Shown: positions 44,718 to 56,510 of the stretch, piece by piece
Numbering within the stretch: the first letter of the stretch is position 1
Layout: each line of letters opens with the position of its first letter
NCBI GenBank assembly: GCA_023548195.1
Contig: JAJHZJ010000028.1
Coordinates: 2,367,001-2,431,000, forward strand
DNA: 64,000 nt
Direction: 5' to 3'
Origin: Bettongia penicillata ogilbyi
Taxonomy: Eukaryota; Chordata; Mammalia; Diprotodontia; Potoroidae
Program-made: the position numbers and the translations under genes
The notes under the pieces: generated by a model
Seen by the model: the letters and a program-made list of their open reading frames with translations, nothing else
Database searches by the model: none
Told to the model about the DNA's origin: nothing

Positions 44718-46349
44718 TATTTTTATTTGTTACAGTTGATGATGGTGGCCAGTCGATTGATAATGTTGATTTGCGTGCATGCTTTAATTTGTGTGCATGC
44801 TTACTTGTCTACCAAATGACACACTGTATCCATCTCACAAATCTAAGCCCCGTGCACAGGAGTGGGGCACGTAAGTCTTTGAACTGTGTGGTGAACAAAA
44901 CACCTTATTTTAAAGCAACATGACCTTCTATGTGACTTATAGCTCCTTGTGTTCACTTAGCCTTCTGCTTATGAGTATGCCAGTCCAAGGATGGTACAGC
45001 TCTTGTTGTGGGATTTGAGTCAATGACTGTTGGTATGATTTTTCAGTTTCATTGGACTTAAGGATTGTTGGATTTCCCTTGAGAGTGAAGTAACGAAAGT
45101 GTTCACAGGACCTTCCTTTGGGGGGCTGGGGGAGGAAAGGGAGTAATAAAAACAACCAACCTTTTGACAGTTGCTATAACTAAAACTCTCAAATGAGTAA
45201 ACTTGCCTTGTTTTTCATTATTGAAAGTATCTTATAAGAACTTACTTCATTCATTTCTGTGGCTGCACCATGCTAATAGGACACTTAGGTGGCCTTGCAG
45301 GCTTTGGATCTAGAGATTTAATTCAGTGGTTCTGATTGAGCTTTAGAACCTCCCCTGAGAAACCACCCTATGGAAGGCCATGAAGTCTGTCGATCCTTTA
45401 AACTATGTTTCCCCTAATTGCCTATCTTGTATACAGTACTTGAATCCTTCCCTGTCCATCATCCTGATTTCTCTTTCCTAATGTGGATCATTTTTAGGCT
45501 TTTTATTCAGATTGAAAAGAGCTCATGGGAACATAGAAGGAAGATATAACATGGTAATGCCAAACATTGCATCTAATGGCTTCTCATTGGCTTTCTCACA
45601 CCTCCAAAGGAATACCTTCACCTGTAGTATAATTTGAATTTTTCTTTCAAATCTTGTCAGGACCATAATTTAAACAAATCCTTCTACATGCCCAAAACAA
45701 ATGATTTTACTACTGACTAACAGTATAGTGGCAAAGAGTTTAAGAGTAGCAAATTCATGAACATCCAAGATTGTTATATTAATAAGTTTTTAGGTCAGCT
45801 CTTTGGGGTACTTGATTATCAATGCTTAGGCATTTCTATCTGCTAGATAAACTAGTACCCATTTGGCACATAGGTCAGCTCATTCAGTTGAAAAAATTAT
45901 GATTTTTGAGGGGATATACTGCAGGTAATTGTTGAGGAATAGGAATAAGACTTAGGAGCCTTTATTTTTCTGTTCTGGACTGGCAGAAAATATTCTGCAT
46001 TAAATCAAATCTACTGCAATTTCTCCCACTGAAATGTTTCATTTTGAACAACTCTAAACATCATCTCAGCTTTATAATTATGTGAGATTTTACTGTAAAC
46101 CTTTGACTTAGAAAGGTCTAACAGTGAGGTATGGTAGAAATTGAAGAGTCTAGTTAAGTAAATATTGCTAAATATACTACATGTATGTTGCCAATTTTCA
46201 AAAAATTGGAATACAGTGAAATATATTTAGCAGGAAAGTTATTCTAAGTACTTTAAGTCTTATAATGTTTCTAGGTCATTAGTGATCATATGGTGATCTT
46301 GATGAGAAAGGGTGTAGTATACCCAAGTCTCTTTTTTGATCAAATCCCT
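44718..46349. other. BACH2 intron after first coding exon, unassigned
   Basis: About 1.6 kb with no further exon of BACH2 and no firmly named repeat. Confidence 0.5.
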
Positions 46350-46590
46350 GATAACAGGATGGAACACTAGACCTGGAGTCAGGGAGGCTTGAGTTCAAAT
46401 CCAGTTTCAGACACTTACTAGCTGTGCGACCCCAGGCAAATCTTTAAACCTCTGTCTGCTTCAGTATCCCAGCATGAGAACAATGATGGCATCTGACTCC
46501 CAGGGTTGTGAGGAGAAAATGAGGCAGTATGAGTAGCATGCTTTGCAAATCTTAAAGCATTATGTAAATGCTAGCTATTATTCCTATTAT
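46350..46590 (+). repeat. CORE-SINE with MIR-type tail
   Basis: AGACCTGGAGTCAGGGAGGC, GAGTTCAAATCCAGTTTCAG, GTGCGACCCCAGGCAAATC, AATCTTAAAGCATTATGTAA. Confidence 0.88.
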
Positions 46591-47684
46591 AATTTGCTTG
46601 TCAACTATCCACAAAAAGTCCTGCTATTTTAATTTTCTGGCTATTTATATTCCAGTTAAAAAGTCAACAGGAGCATGTTGATTTTTTTCTCTTTGACATG
46701 TGTAAAGGGATCACTGGGCCCCATATGATCTCTACCTTCTACATCATTTATAGCATTCCAACTAGTGCATAGGTGAAGCTTTCTGCTCAGAACTTTATAA
46801 TTACTTAATCTTACTGAGGGATAAAGATAAATTAAATATGCTCATACTCCCCAACTTTGAATATCAGATCAGCTTAGGGCAGTTCTCAGAGGTGGACTTT
46901 TCATTGTTTCTACTGACACTTGAGTAGCCACAACATGCAGGTTCAAATCCTACTGACATCTGTGATGTTTTTGTCTTGCGTGCTTCCATCGATAACTTCA
47001 CCATTTTTTAAAGTGGTAAATAAAGTATAACTAACATAGCCGCAAACACATATATCTCACTACTGCTTCCCAAGACTTTCTGACATTTAGTAAGGAAATA
47101 ATCTTATGAAAGAAAAAAAATACATACCTGATTAAAACTTTATGTACCTGGTCAGATCACCCAGTTCTCAATAACCCCTGGCACTGCCCCATGATTGTTT
47201 ACTTCTCCACGTATCCTTTGACTGACTGAAAATTTGCAGGATTTCAGGCTGGTCCCAAAGTGGGATCTTACATATCCCATTCCAACCTTGGACTCCCAGT
47301 CTTTTGGTTTAGCCTCCTTTGTTCTTGCTTTTATGATATCCTACCCAGAAAATCTGCTTGTTGGGAGAATCAGTTTACTTCCCTGAAAACCATAGGTATG
47401 TGCAACAAGAAAGCCTCTGTCCACTCAAAATCTACCTATTTCTAAAACAACATCAAAAAGCTAGCAAGAGATACCCACTACCCCCAAAATCTGTTGAGGC
47501 CAGAACTCTTGGGATCTTCCCTGGCATAAGGCAATAGAATCCTTGGTAAGCCGAGTCGCAATAAATAGCAATCCAAGATTGCTCAAAAGAAAGGTAAAGA
47601 GGTTTAAATGGCAAACATTTACATGGATTATTAGAAGTTTCTAGCTCAATACAAACACAGAACTTTAAAAAATGATTCCTGTAT
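46591..47684. other. Unassigned intronic DNA
   Basis: No gene, exon or named repeat. Confidence 0.45.
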
Positions 47685-47745
47685 GTTAGCTAGCATTTAT
47701 ATGGCACTTTGAGATTTACAGAGCACTTTACATATATTATCTATT
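47685..47745 (-). repeat. MIR end fragment, minus
   Basis: GCTAGCATTTATATGGCACT, ACAGAGCACTTTACATATAT. Confidence 0.55.
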
Positions 47746-47789
47746 ATATCTTGCTCTTATGCCTTCTGCTGCTGTATACTCCTTCACTC

Positions 47790-48915
47790 ACGTCTCACAG
47801 GATGAGGCGGATTTATTCCTTACAGAGGCTAACAAATGATCCCGTTCTATCTCATCTTCTTCAACATATTGCCCCTTCTATCTTCCCCACTGCAACACGC
47901 ATACAAACTCTCTGTCTAGTGGCTCATTCCCTACTGCCTTCAATATGCCAATGTCTCTCTCATCGACAAAAAAAAGAAAAAAAGAAAAACCTTACTTGAT
48001 TTCTTCCATCCCCTAATTATTGCCCTTGGTGGTTAAACTCCTTGAAAAGGCTGCCTGTGATAGGTACCTTTACTTTCTCCTATCGCTGTCTTCTTAACTC
48101 CCTACAATCTATCTTCCAACCTTCTTTTCACCAAAACTGCTCCATCCACAGTTACCAGTCATCTTTTAGTTGCCAAATCCTTTTCTCATTCCTCATTTTC
48201 CTTGACCTCTCTGTAGCCTTTGACACTGTTGATCACTCTCCTCCTTGATACTCTTTTCTCTCTGAGTTTTTACTTTTTCCTTGTTCTCCTATTTGTCTGT
48301 CCACTTGTTCTCAGTCTCCTTTTCTGGATGCTCCTCCAGATCATACCCTCTAACCATGAGTGTCCCATGCAGTTCTGTCCAGAGTCCTCTTCTCCCTCTT
48401 ATCTTCTCTGTCCCATGAATTTCATTACCATCACTCTGCTGATGCTTCTCAAATCTATCTGTCCTGCCCCAGCCTCTATCTTGACTTCCAGTCTCTCCTC
48501 ACCAACTGCCTTTCAGACATCTCAAACTGGATATCCAATAGATATCTTAAACTCAACATGTCTAAATCTGGGCTTATTATCTTTTGCCCTAAACTCTTCC
48601 TACCTTCTACCTTCCCTATTATTATAGAGAAACACTATCTTCCCAGGCCCTCAGGCTTGCAATCTAGATGTCATCCTTGCCTTTTCACTATCTCTCAGTC
48701 CCCCATATCTAGTCTCTAACCCAAGCCAATCTATTTCCCTTTCTCTCCCTGTTTCTTATACAATACACCCCACACCCCATTCTCTCATCTGATGCTGCCA
48801 CCAGTCTGTGACAGGCCCTCATCACCTCGCACCTGACTGTTGTAAGAGCCTGCTGATGAGTCTGCCTACCTCATGCCTTTCCTCACTCCCACTTGATTTT
48901 CATACCCCTTTATCT
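47790..48915 (+). pseudogene. L2 LINE ORF2 fossil, reverse transcriptase region
   Basis: L2 ORF2 is recognisable through several frames. LDLSVAFDTVDHSPP near 48205-48248 is the RT block with the conserved FDTVDH core. SNWISNRYLKLNMSKSGLI near 48520-48580 is the post-catalytic LKLNMSKTELI-type segment, and a CAGGCCCTCATCACCTCGCA block lies near 48815. The YADD box is not intact. An AAAG-rich run lies at 47968-47990. No continuous frame, so inactive. Confidence 0.85.
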
Positions 48916-49629
48916 TAATCAGGTAAACTGTTAGAAAACAAAACCCCAAGAAAACCATACTAAATATCCTTTTTCTGGTTACTAGTTTCAAAGAAAAGCA
49001 TGTAAGAGAATTGTTCAAGACAGATCCTACAAGAAAAGTATATTTTTTTCAAAAGGGACTCAGTGGACAAACCATCCAATAAATATCTCCCTCTGATATA
49101 CCTCTCTGTGTATATCATCCTCCTTGTAGAAATTAGTCCTTGGCTGCACTTTACAATTTTAAATAGAGCAACAACTTAGCCATGGCCGTGGGTCAATGGA
49201 ACATCTTCTTCTGGATGTCAACCATAGGAGGAAAAGTATAATCATAAACCAGTGTTTCTCATTTTCTAAGTCACAGAGAGCAGCAGCTTAATGGAGTTCC
49301 TTAGAGAGATGTGACATAGAACCCTCCACATGCAAATCTCCTTCAAAAATAAGGAGGATATTTGGCCTCCTCATAAAGAAACTATTCTGTATTTACAACG
49401 TTTTTAAAAGTTGTAGGCCAACAGTAAGCAGGCTGTGCCATGGTACCAATGAAGAATTATGCAAGAAAAGCAACATAAAGGACACCATTACATTTTTTAT
49501 GAATGTAAAAAAAAAAAAGATAGGCTAGTCATGTGTCAAGAGTGATGAGTAGACATTTCGCTTGTTCCACTGGTGTCTAAAGGAAGGCCCCATATATGTT
49601 GGGTGAACTTCCTGTGAAGGATCAGTCAC
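48916..49629. other. Unassigned intronic DNA
   Basis: A 12-A run near 49508. No gene or named repeat. Confidence 0.45.
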
Positions 49630-50010
49630 TTAACATGTATTTGAGTGATCACTGTATACCAGCCACTGCACTAAGAAGCAATATACCAGTCACTGCCTTC
49701 AAAGAACTTACATTCTAATGGGGCAAATAACATGTATAAAGAGTAGCATGCAAAATAAATATAGAATAAATGAAAGGTTAGCTTAGGGGGGATAACATTG
49801 TAATTGGGGAGACCAGGAAAGAACTCTTAAGCCAGGAATTCAGAGTCGGAAATGGAAAAGGATAACATTCCAAGCATGGTAAACAACCATTGCAAACTCC
49901 CAGATATTTATGGGAGCGCATCTGTGATAATCAAGCAAAAAATAAGTTGTGCAAACTGCTTCAGTGGAGGAAGAATCAGCGTCAGTGAGATGACAGGTTC
50001 ATCAAAGGAC
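49630..50010 (-). repeat. L2-type 3' tail and 3' ORF part, minus
   Basis: CCAGCCACTGCACTAAGAAG, AAGAACTTACATTCTAATGG, ATAACATGTATAAAGAG, then CATTCCAAGCATGG. Confidence 0.65.
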
Positions 50011-50584
50011 AAAAGCAGCCAAGGCTCTGACCTCTCCCAGGGATGTGCCAGAGCCAGCTCTGACGGGGCAGTGGGGGCTTAAGGATTGTCTACAACTCGG
50101 AAATCAGCAACATAAAAAGGGATGGGGAGGGGACGACTTAATAATGAAGATTGGGGTAGGTTCTTTTTTCTGGAGAGTTTGTTGTTAAACATTTACCTTC
50201 CCACCTCTGCCCCATCATCTGGAGTGCTTGGAAGGTGGTGCTTGACAACTCCACAGTAGAAGATGGGAGATTCACACCAGGGCTGAGAAGAGGAGGACAG
50301 ATTGGTTAGCGACCCGTACCATCTAACAAATAGTTGTCACAGGTGACCGGGGGCCACTTACGCACTTAACAAACGCGGGCAGAGGCCCCCCTTTTTTCCA
50401 GTAGAAAGAGTAAGTGACTCAGGAAACATCACTAAGATTAAATTGAGGTTACTCAGTTTTTAGCTTTTAGTTCAAGTCCTGTAAGGAAGAAACAAGTGGA
50501 AGCAGCTAGAACAAATAATGTACATCTAACATAGGTAATTTTTAAAATGTGCTTCTAGAAACTGATTTCTTACTAAAGAAAGGT
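50011..50584. other. Unassigned DNA with a small CpG cluster
   Basis: At 50310-50390 several CpGs cluster (GCGACCCG, GACCGGGGG, TTACGCAC, AACGCGGG) in AT-rich surroundings. It may be an unrecognised repeat 3' part or a former GC-rich element. No open frame supports a gene. Confidence 0.4.
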
Positions 50585-50880
50585 ACTTGAACAACACTGT
50601 GGAAACAATTTTGAAAGATTTAAGAACTGTTATCGATACAATGACCACTCATAATTCCATAATAAAGTATATTACGTACCTAGAGAGGTAACATATCCAA
50701 GGTGCAGAATGAGACTTGTTTTAACATGGTCAGTTTAGGAATTTGTTTTTCTTGATTACGCATATTATTTTTCTAAATTTTATTACTGTTACTTTAATTG
50801 ATTTTCCTATTTTTTCTGTTACTCTCTGTGACTTAGAAAACAATGTGCAATATTTTCCTCTTTTTTCTTAATGATGTGAC
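50585..50880 (+). repeat. L1 3' end fragment
   Basis: TTTTGAAAGATTTAAGAACT, ATACAATGACCACTCATAAT, GGTGCAGAATGAGACTTG and AGGAATTTGTTTTTCTTGAT follow the marsupial L1 3' region. Confidence 0.65.
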
Positions 50881-52060
50881 ATTTTCAATCATTCATTGAA
50901 AAAATACTCTTTAAAAATGAAAAGTAGTTGTCACCAACTTAAATTGTGGGCCATAGGAGAACATTAAGTACTGCAATACATGGCTCCCAACAAGGGCTGT
51001 TAACCACATAAACTGAGTGATCTGGAAGCCTTTAAAGGAAAGGGATCTCAGATATAATCTTTCTAGGAGGTAGGAAGGCTGATCAGATTCTCATTTGAAG
51101 TTTACCCTAGCATTTGATTCCAGAGAATATGCTCAATGACACCAAAGCTAATGAGCGTCCTTACAGAACCTGTGCCAGCATTAGAACAGAAAGACACATA
51201 TGAAGGGGAAGGGCAGAGCTTGGGATGGTGCCGAGTGTTGGTTACCAGTATCGGGGCCCACAGACTGATCAACTACCTTCTTTTTCCTCCTCTATCCTAA
51301 CATAAACATTGCCTCTAACCTAATTCTCTCTTGGGGAAGGTACCTTCCTCCCTCATTCTAACCTGGGTAGGATCCAGCATTTAGAAGTGTGCTGGATAAG
51401 AAAGACTTCATAGTAAAATCAGAGGATTGAGGGAAAGGGAAGAAATGATGGGCCAAGGAAGTAGACATTACATGAAGGAAAGGAAAGGAAAGAGCTGAGA
51501 GAAGAAAGGAATAAGAATTTAGAGGGTAATGGGTGTAATATTGGTAGTTTCTGCAAACAAACATTTATAATTAGAACTCTTAGTTTATGGCCACTGCTTT
51601 GAAGTGGCATGGGTAAGAAGATGGGATTTCCCTGAGGGTTGCCACCTTCAAGAGTCTGAGAATCACTAGGTATTAATTGAATAGTCCTAGCACAGATTTT
51701 GGGCAATACAGACTATCACATGCCCCTCCTGCTTCAATTTTAAGACATTAAGAAAGTTACTTTGTGCACCTGGATATCCCCTAGTTTTTCTATGGATGTG
51801 AAAAAAGTAATAATACTAGCTAATTACCAGTCTCACCAGGTGGGATATGGTAAGGATGAATGAGGGATCATCTGTGTATTCTGTTAAATCTCTCAATAAG
51901 TGAATGGTCTATAAACAATGGACATTATTGCTGTCAGAAAGGAGCCCAGTGCTTACTGCTGAAATACATTTTACCATGGATTCCTCATTAACATCTGTGG
52001 TGTAGATTTTCAAGACCCACTAATGATACTTGACTGTGATTTTTTTAAAAAGCAAAAATA
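50881..52060. other. Intronic DNA with a MIR trace
   Basis: A diverged MIR in plus orientation is likely at 51735-51930 (GTAATAATACTAGCTAATTA, GGATATGGTAAGGATGAATG). The rest is unassigned. Confidence 0.45.
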
Positions 52061-52070
52061 CAGGATTCAG
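52061..52070 (+). repeat. Target-site duplication, left copy, HAL1-like element
   Basis: CAGGATTCAG matches 54780-54789 exactly. The match may extend left with two mismatches, overlapping the element's AAATAAAT end. Confidence 0.85.
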
Positions 52071-52732
52071 GCGGAGCCAAGATGGCGGAGTAGAAAGACG
52101 CACGTTTACAAGCTCCGAACCCACAGCCCATATATTTAATGTAAGAGAGTTCCCCAGAAGTTCTGGATCACTGCAAGGTGTGCAGAATCAGAGTGGAAGA
52201 GATTTCCGTTCCAGAGAGCCCTGGAAAGCCATCCCCAGGGTCCATTGCACCCCGGAAAGTGGACCCCACCCCAGCGCTGCCCTGGCCACAGCCCCAGAGA
52301 AGCTGATCCGAGCAGGCTTCAGGGACGGAAGCTCCGGTGGCCAGGAAGGTCCCTCCACCCACAGAAGCTACAGGTCAGTGAGAGAGATGGCTGGGCTGGA
52401 AGAGGGGAGCAGGGTGTCTCCGTGACTCGGGCCCCCTCGGGAGGAAGCGGCAGAGGCGGGGGCGGTAGCGGAGGCAGCAGCTGCGGCGGCCGCCGGGACT
52501 CCCCCAGCAGCAGGCAGGATCTTCATTACTGAAGGTCTCTGCATAAAGCCCCTGAGGGTGCTGAGCCTGGGAGGCGGCCCTGACCCCACCCCAGCACCAG
52601 AACTAAAGCTCACATTGAATAGCAGCGGCTTGCCGCAGAAAGCCCATTTGAATCTCAGAGCCCAAGCACTAGCTGGGCAGATCTAGGCGGGGGTGGACAG
52701 GAATCTCAGAAGTCAAGTAACTGGCTGGGAAA
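52071..52732 (+). promoter_or_regulatory. 5'UTR / internal promoter of the HAL1-like element
   Basis: CpG-rich, homologous to 14542-15379 but about 175 bases shorter, with one copy of the roughly 70-base unit where the other has three. A GGCGG/GCGGCGGCC-rich segment lies near 52445-52500. The candidate YY1 12-mer is at 52077-52088. Confidence 0.75.
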
Positions 52733-53836
52733 ATGCCTAGAAAAGGGAAGAAAAATAAGACTATAGAGAGTTTTTTCGAACAGATGCAAATGATCCCGAC
52801 TTTCGGATCTGACGACGACGAGGACATATTCTTACCATCAGGGAAAGATGTGGAGGGCGGGGCCTCGGTACCCCAAACATCCCAGGGGGATGTCGGATGG
52901 GCTCAGGCCTTGGAAGAGCTCAAAAAGGATTTTGAAAATCAAGTTAGACAGGTGGAGGAAAAACTGGGAAGAGAAATGAGAGAGATGCAAGAAAAGTATG
53001 AAAAATGGGTCAATACCTTGGTTAAGGAGACCCAAAAAAATGCTGAAAAAAATAACACCTTGAAAAATAGGCTCACTCAATTGGCAAAAGAGGTTCAAAA
53101 AGCCAATGAGGAGAAGAATGCTTTCAAAAGCAGAATTAGCCAAATGGAAAAAGAGGTGCAAAAGCTCACTGAAGATAATAGTTCTCTCAAAATTAGAATG
53201 GAACAGATGGAGTCTAATGACTTTCTGAGAAACCAAGAAATCACCAAACAAAACCAAAAGAATGAAAAAATGGAAGAGAATGTGAAATATCTCATGGGAA
53301 AAACAACTGACCTGGAGAATAGATCCAGGAGAGACAATTTAAAAATTATGGGACTACCTGAAAGTCATGATCAAAAAAAGAGCCTAGATATCATCTTCCA
53401 TGAAATTATCAAGGAAAACTGCCCTGACATTCTACAACCAGAGGGCAAAATAAGTATTGAAAGGATCCATCGATCACCACCTGAAAGAGATCCAAAAAGA
53501 GAAACTCCTAGGAACATTGTGGCCAAATTCCAGAACTCCCAGCTCAAGGAGAAAATCTTACAAGCAGCTAGAAAAAAACAATTCCAGTACTGTGGAAATA
53601 AAATCAGGATAACTCAAGCTCTAGCAGCTTCTATATTAAGGGATTGAAGGGCGTGGAATAGGATATTCCAGAAGTCAAAGGAACTAGGACTCAAACCAAG
53701 AATCACCTACCCAGCAAAACTGAGTATAATACTTCAGGGGAAAATATGGTCTTTCAATGAAACAGAGGACTTTCAATCATTCGTGATGAAAAGACCAGAG
53801 CTGAAAAGAAAATTTGACTTTCAAACACAAGAATGA
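52733..53836 (+). pseudogene. L1/HAL1 ORF1 with one premature stop
   Basis: ORF1p binds RNA as a coiled-coil trimer in the L1 particle. The frame starts MPRKGKKNKTIESFFEQ at ATG 52733. A coiled coil of heptads spans roughly residues 50-180, the RRM begins near ENRSRRDNLKIMGLPES (about residue 197), and the C-terminal domain follows (QAARKKQFQYCGNKIRITQA). TGA at 53645-53647 cuts it at 304 residues. The same frame then stays open and L1-like (PRITYPAKLS, VMKRPELKRKFDF) to a TGA at 53834-53836, so the unbroken length was about 367 codons. The 304-residue product would lack part of the C-terminal domain and probably be inactive. Confidence 0.93.
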
Positions 53837-54779
53837 GAAGAAGCATGAAAAAGTAAACAGCAAAGAGAAGTCTTAAGGGACTTACCAGAAGTGAAGTGTT
53901 TACATTCCTACATGGAAAGACAATATTTGTAACTCTTAAAACTTTTCAGTATCTGGGTAGTTGGTGGGTCCATACACACACATGCACACACATACAGAGA
54001 CAGAGAGCACAGATTGAATTGAATAGGATGGGATCATATCTTAAAAGAAATTAAGGTAAATGGTGAGAGAGAAATGTAGTGGGAGGAAAGAGGGTGAAAT
54101 GGAATGGGGTAATTATATGTCATTTAAGAGGCAAGTAGGAGACTTTTTAGTGGAGGGGAAAAGAGGAGAGCTGAGAAAAAAAAAAAACCAAGAAGTTTAC
54201 CCTCATCACATTTGACTAAAGGAAGGAATAAAATGCACACTCATTTTGGTATGAAAACCTACCTTACAGTTTAGGAAAGTGGGGGAGAAGGAGATAAGCA
54301 AGGGGGGGGATGATGGAAGGGAGGGCAAAGGGAGGAGGGAGCAATTTGAAGTCAACACTTGGGGAGGGACAGGATCAAAAGACAGAAGAGAAACAATGAG
54401 GGGCAGGTTAGGATGGAAGGTAATTCAGTTAGTCTTACACAACACGACTATCAGGGAAGTCATTTGCGAAACTACACAGATATGGCCTATATTGAATTGC
54501 CTGCCTTCCCAAAGGGAAAGGGTGGGGAGGGAGGGATGGGGAGAATTTGGAACTCAAAGTTTGAAGACATACAGTTAATGAGGAATAGAAAGTCATCTGG
54601 CCCTACAGGAGAAAAGAGAAAATGGAGACAAGAGAAGGGAGGGATGACAGAAGAGAGAGCAGATTGGAGATAGGGAAAATTAGATTGCTTGGGGTATTGG
54701 GGTGGGGGGAGGAGATAAAAGGGGAGAAAATTTGGAACCCAAAATTTTGTGAAAATGAATGTAAAAAGTTAAATAAATG
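53837..54779 (+). other. Noncoding 3' region of the HAL1-like element
   Basis: Purine-rich sequence with a CA-rich spot near 53972-53995, an A13 run at 54177-54189, several GGGAGGG/GGGGAGG tracts that could form G-quadruplexes, and the end CCCAAAATTTTGTGAAAATG before GTTAAATAAAT. It directly follows ORF1; ORF2 is absent. The 54279-54807 plus-strand open frames are purine-bias artefacts. Confidence 0.75.
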
Positions 54780-54789
54780 CAGGATTCAG
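54780..54789 (+). repeat. Target-site duplication, right copy, HAL1-like element
   Basis: CAGGATTCAG, identical to 52061-52070. Confidence 0.85.
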
Positions 54790-54874
54790 AATATCTCAGG
54801 TAACTAGCCATGGAATATCTACTAAGAAGTTAAGTTCCTGTGCATAGTTTTGAAATTTCTAAATAATAGCCAGT

Positions 54875-55115
54875 GTTAATGTAACTCTTCGAAGATTTAC
54901 AGTTTTGTTTTGCGCTGTACAAATATCTCATTGATCTTTACAACAACCCTAGTAAGTAGTGTTGCTATCCACATTTTACAGTTTAGTAAACTGAGGTAGG
55001 TAAAAGTTAACTGACTTGCCTAAGGCCATAAAACAAGTAAATGTCTGAGGCTAGATTTGAACTCAGGTCTTCCTGTCCCCAGATCCAGTGTTCTATCTGC
55101 AAAAGTAACTTCCAA
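54875..55115 (-). repeat. MIR-type SINE, minus
   Basis: ATCTCATTGATCTTTACAAC, TATCCACATTTTACAGTTTA, GATTTGAACTCAGGTCTTCC, CAGTGTTCTATCTGC. Confidence 0.85.
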
Positions 55116-56386
55116 GCCTCTGAATTGGCCTTCAGAGGCTAAATAGGTATGTAGTGAAATAAATGAAACCAAGGTAAAATGAGAGCAAATGCTGTTATAC
55201 TTTGACTTTCAGGGTGGTGCTGTTTGGGGAGGGGAGAATAATGTACCAGGTAAAAAAATAATCTAAGCAGTTAATTTTGAAACTGAAATATGTAAGCTGT
55301 TTGAAAACCCTTCCATTTTGAAATATTGGGGCCATTTTAAGTCCTAGTTTTAAAAAATGTGAAAAAATTGTCTTCCTCTTTTAGCAGTTAGGATAGAGTA
55401 TATATATGAACCTGAGATACTTGAGCACATGAACAAATGAGTTTGAGTTTGTTTGAAGTTTTTACAGTAACCTGATTTCAAAGCCATTTTTTTAAAGTCA
55501 TCATGGTCAGTGTTACATATGTGTATGCACTGTTTCAACCTCACATGATATGAAATAGCAACAGCATTTAACTTTTAAAAAATGGATTTATATGAAAAAA
55601 GAGCTGACATTAGAAAATTACTTGTCTGATTTTATGATTATTAATTTGTTTTTAGCCATCATATTCATGTATGTGTTGTATGGGGGGAAATGTCCTTTAT
55701 ATTTTACTTCCCCCTCATATTTTTTTGTGTAATTTCTTAGCCACAGCAATTAAAATTATAGACAAAGTGCAAGGCTGCAAAGTCGTCATTTGATCAGTAT
55801 TCATAACTATCATTTTTTTTTATTCAGCCACAGAATTCTGGCCTTTTAACAAGACACTTAATTAAACTTTTAATTCATGACAAGAAGTTAAATAGCACTT
55901 TTGGGAGAGTTGTGTTTTTTTTAATGGTTTCCACTTCCCATCCAGATCACACAAAAAAAAGGTGTGATAGAAAAACATACATGGCTGTTGGCCAAGGTGT
56001 TGTAGGTCATGCCAATATTAACTGGCAGCAGGCCATTATCCAATTAACATTGCTTCATCTTGCAAGTAATAGCTCTTGAGTAGATGATTGAGTCATTCAT
56101 GGTATAGTAGTACTTTACTTGAGAAAGAGCCAGTATTTCTTAGAATAGGTTTCTTATTCACTGTTATTATCTGCCCTACTTTGCCAATAAAAGTACAAGG
56201 CCATCTAATTCAAATCTTGAGTCTAGAAGCTGAACGGAAGAAAAACATTGATTATGTATCTCATTTGTCTTTTACTTCCTGAAAACTGAGATTTCGATTA
56301 AACAAGGGGTAGGGGGAGCTGAATTACAGAAACATCCAAATGCCCAGCTAAATATCCAAAGTCAAGACCAAAATATTGCTTTTTAT

Positions 56387-56390
<4 letters not shown>
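55116..56390. other. Unique intronic DNA, conserved-looking block 55560-55890
   Basis: Repeat-free and AT-rich. The 55560-55890 block has dense TTAATT/AATTAAA words (ATGATTATTAATTTG, CACTTAATTAAAC) like deep conserved noncoding DNA; untested. Confidence 0.35.
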
Positions 56391-56454
<64 letters not shown>

Positions 56455-56510
56455 GTCTATCTCTTTCTCTCTCTCTCCTTCTCTCCCTTTCTCTCCCCCA
56501 CTTTCCCCCC
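56391..56510 (+). repeat. (CT)n microsatellite with degenerate right flank
   Basis: Pure CT to about 56445, then CTTT/CTCC variants. Such tracts often differ in length between individuals. Confidence 0.97.

Larger units (their letters stand above)
52071..54779 (+). mobile_element. HAL1-like (half-L1) retrotransposon: 5'UTR, ORF1, no ORF2
   Basis: The element starts with the L1-type 5' end (GCGGAGCCAAGATGGCGG), has a GC-rich 5'UTR to 52732 and ORF1 at 52733-53836. It then has about 940 bases of purine-rich noncoding 3' sequence ending GTTAAATAAAT, with no endonuclease or reverse transcriptase. Both ends join a direct repeat, CAGGATTCAG, so the ORF1-only structure is how it inserted and not a later deletion. 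This matches the HAL1 class, which depends on L1 ORF2 in trans. It is one of the youngest insertions in the window, though one premature stop breaks ORF1. Confidence 0.85.

Noticed and set aside
44460..44816. 119-residue BACH2 open frame as a whole protein
   Set aside because: BACH2 similarity runs only from ATG 44469 to the GT donor at 44712; the rest is intron read-through.
54279..54807. Plus-strand open frames in purine-rich DNA
   Set aside because: They fall in the noncoding 3' region of the HAL1-like element; composition explains the lack of stops.
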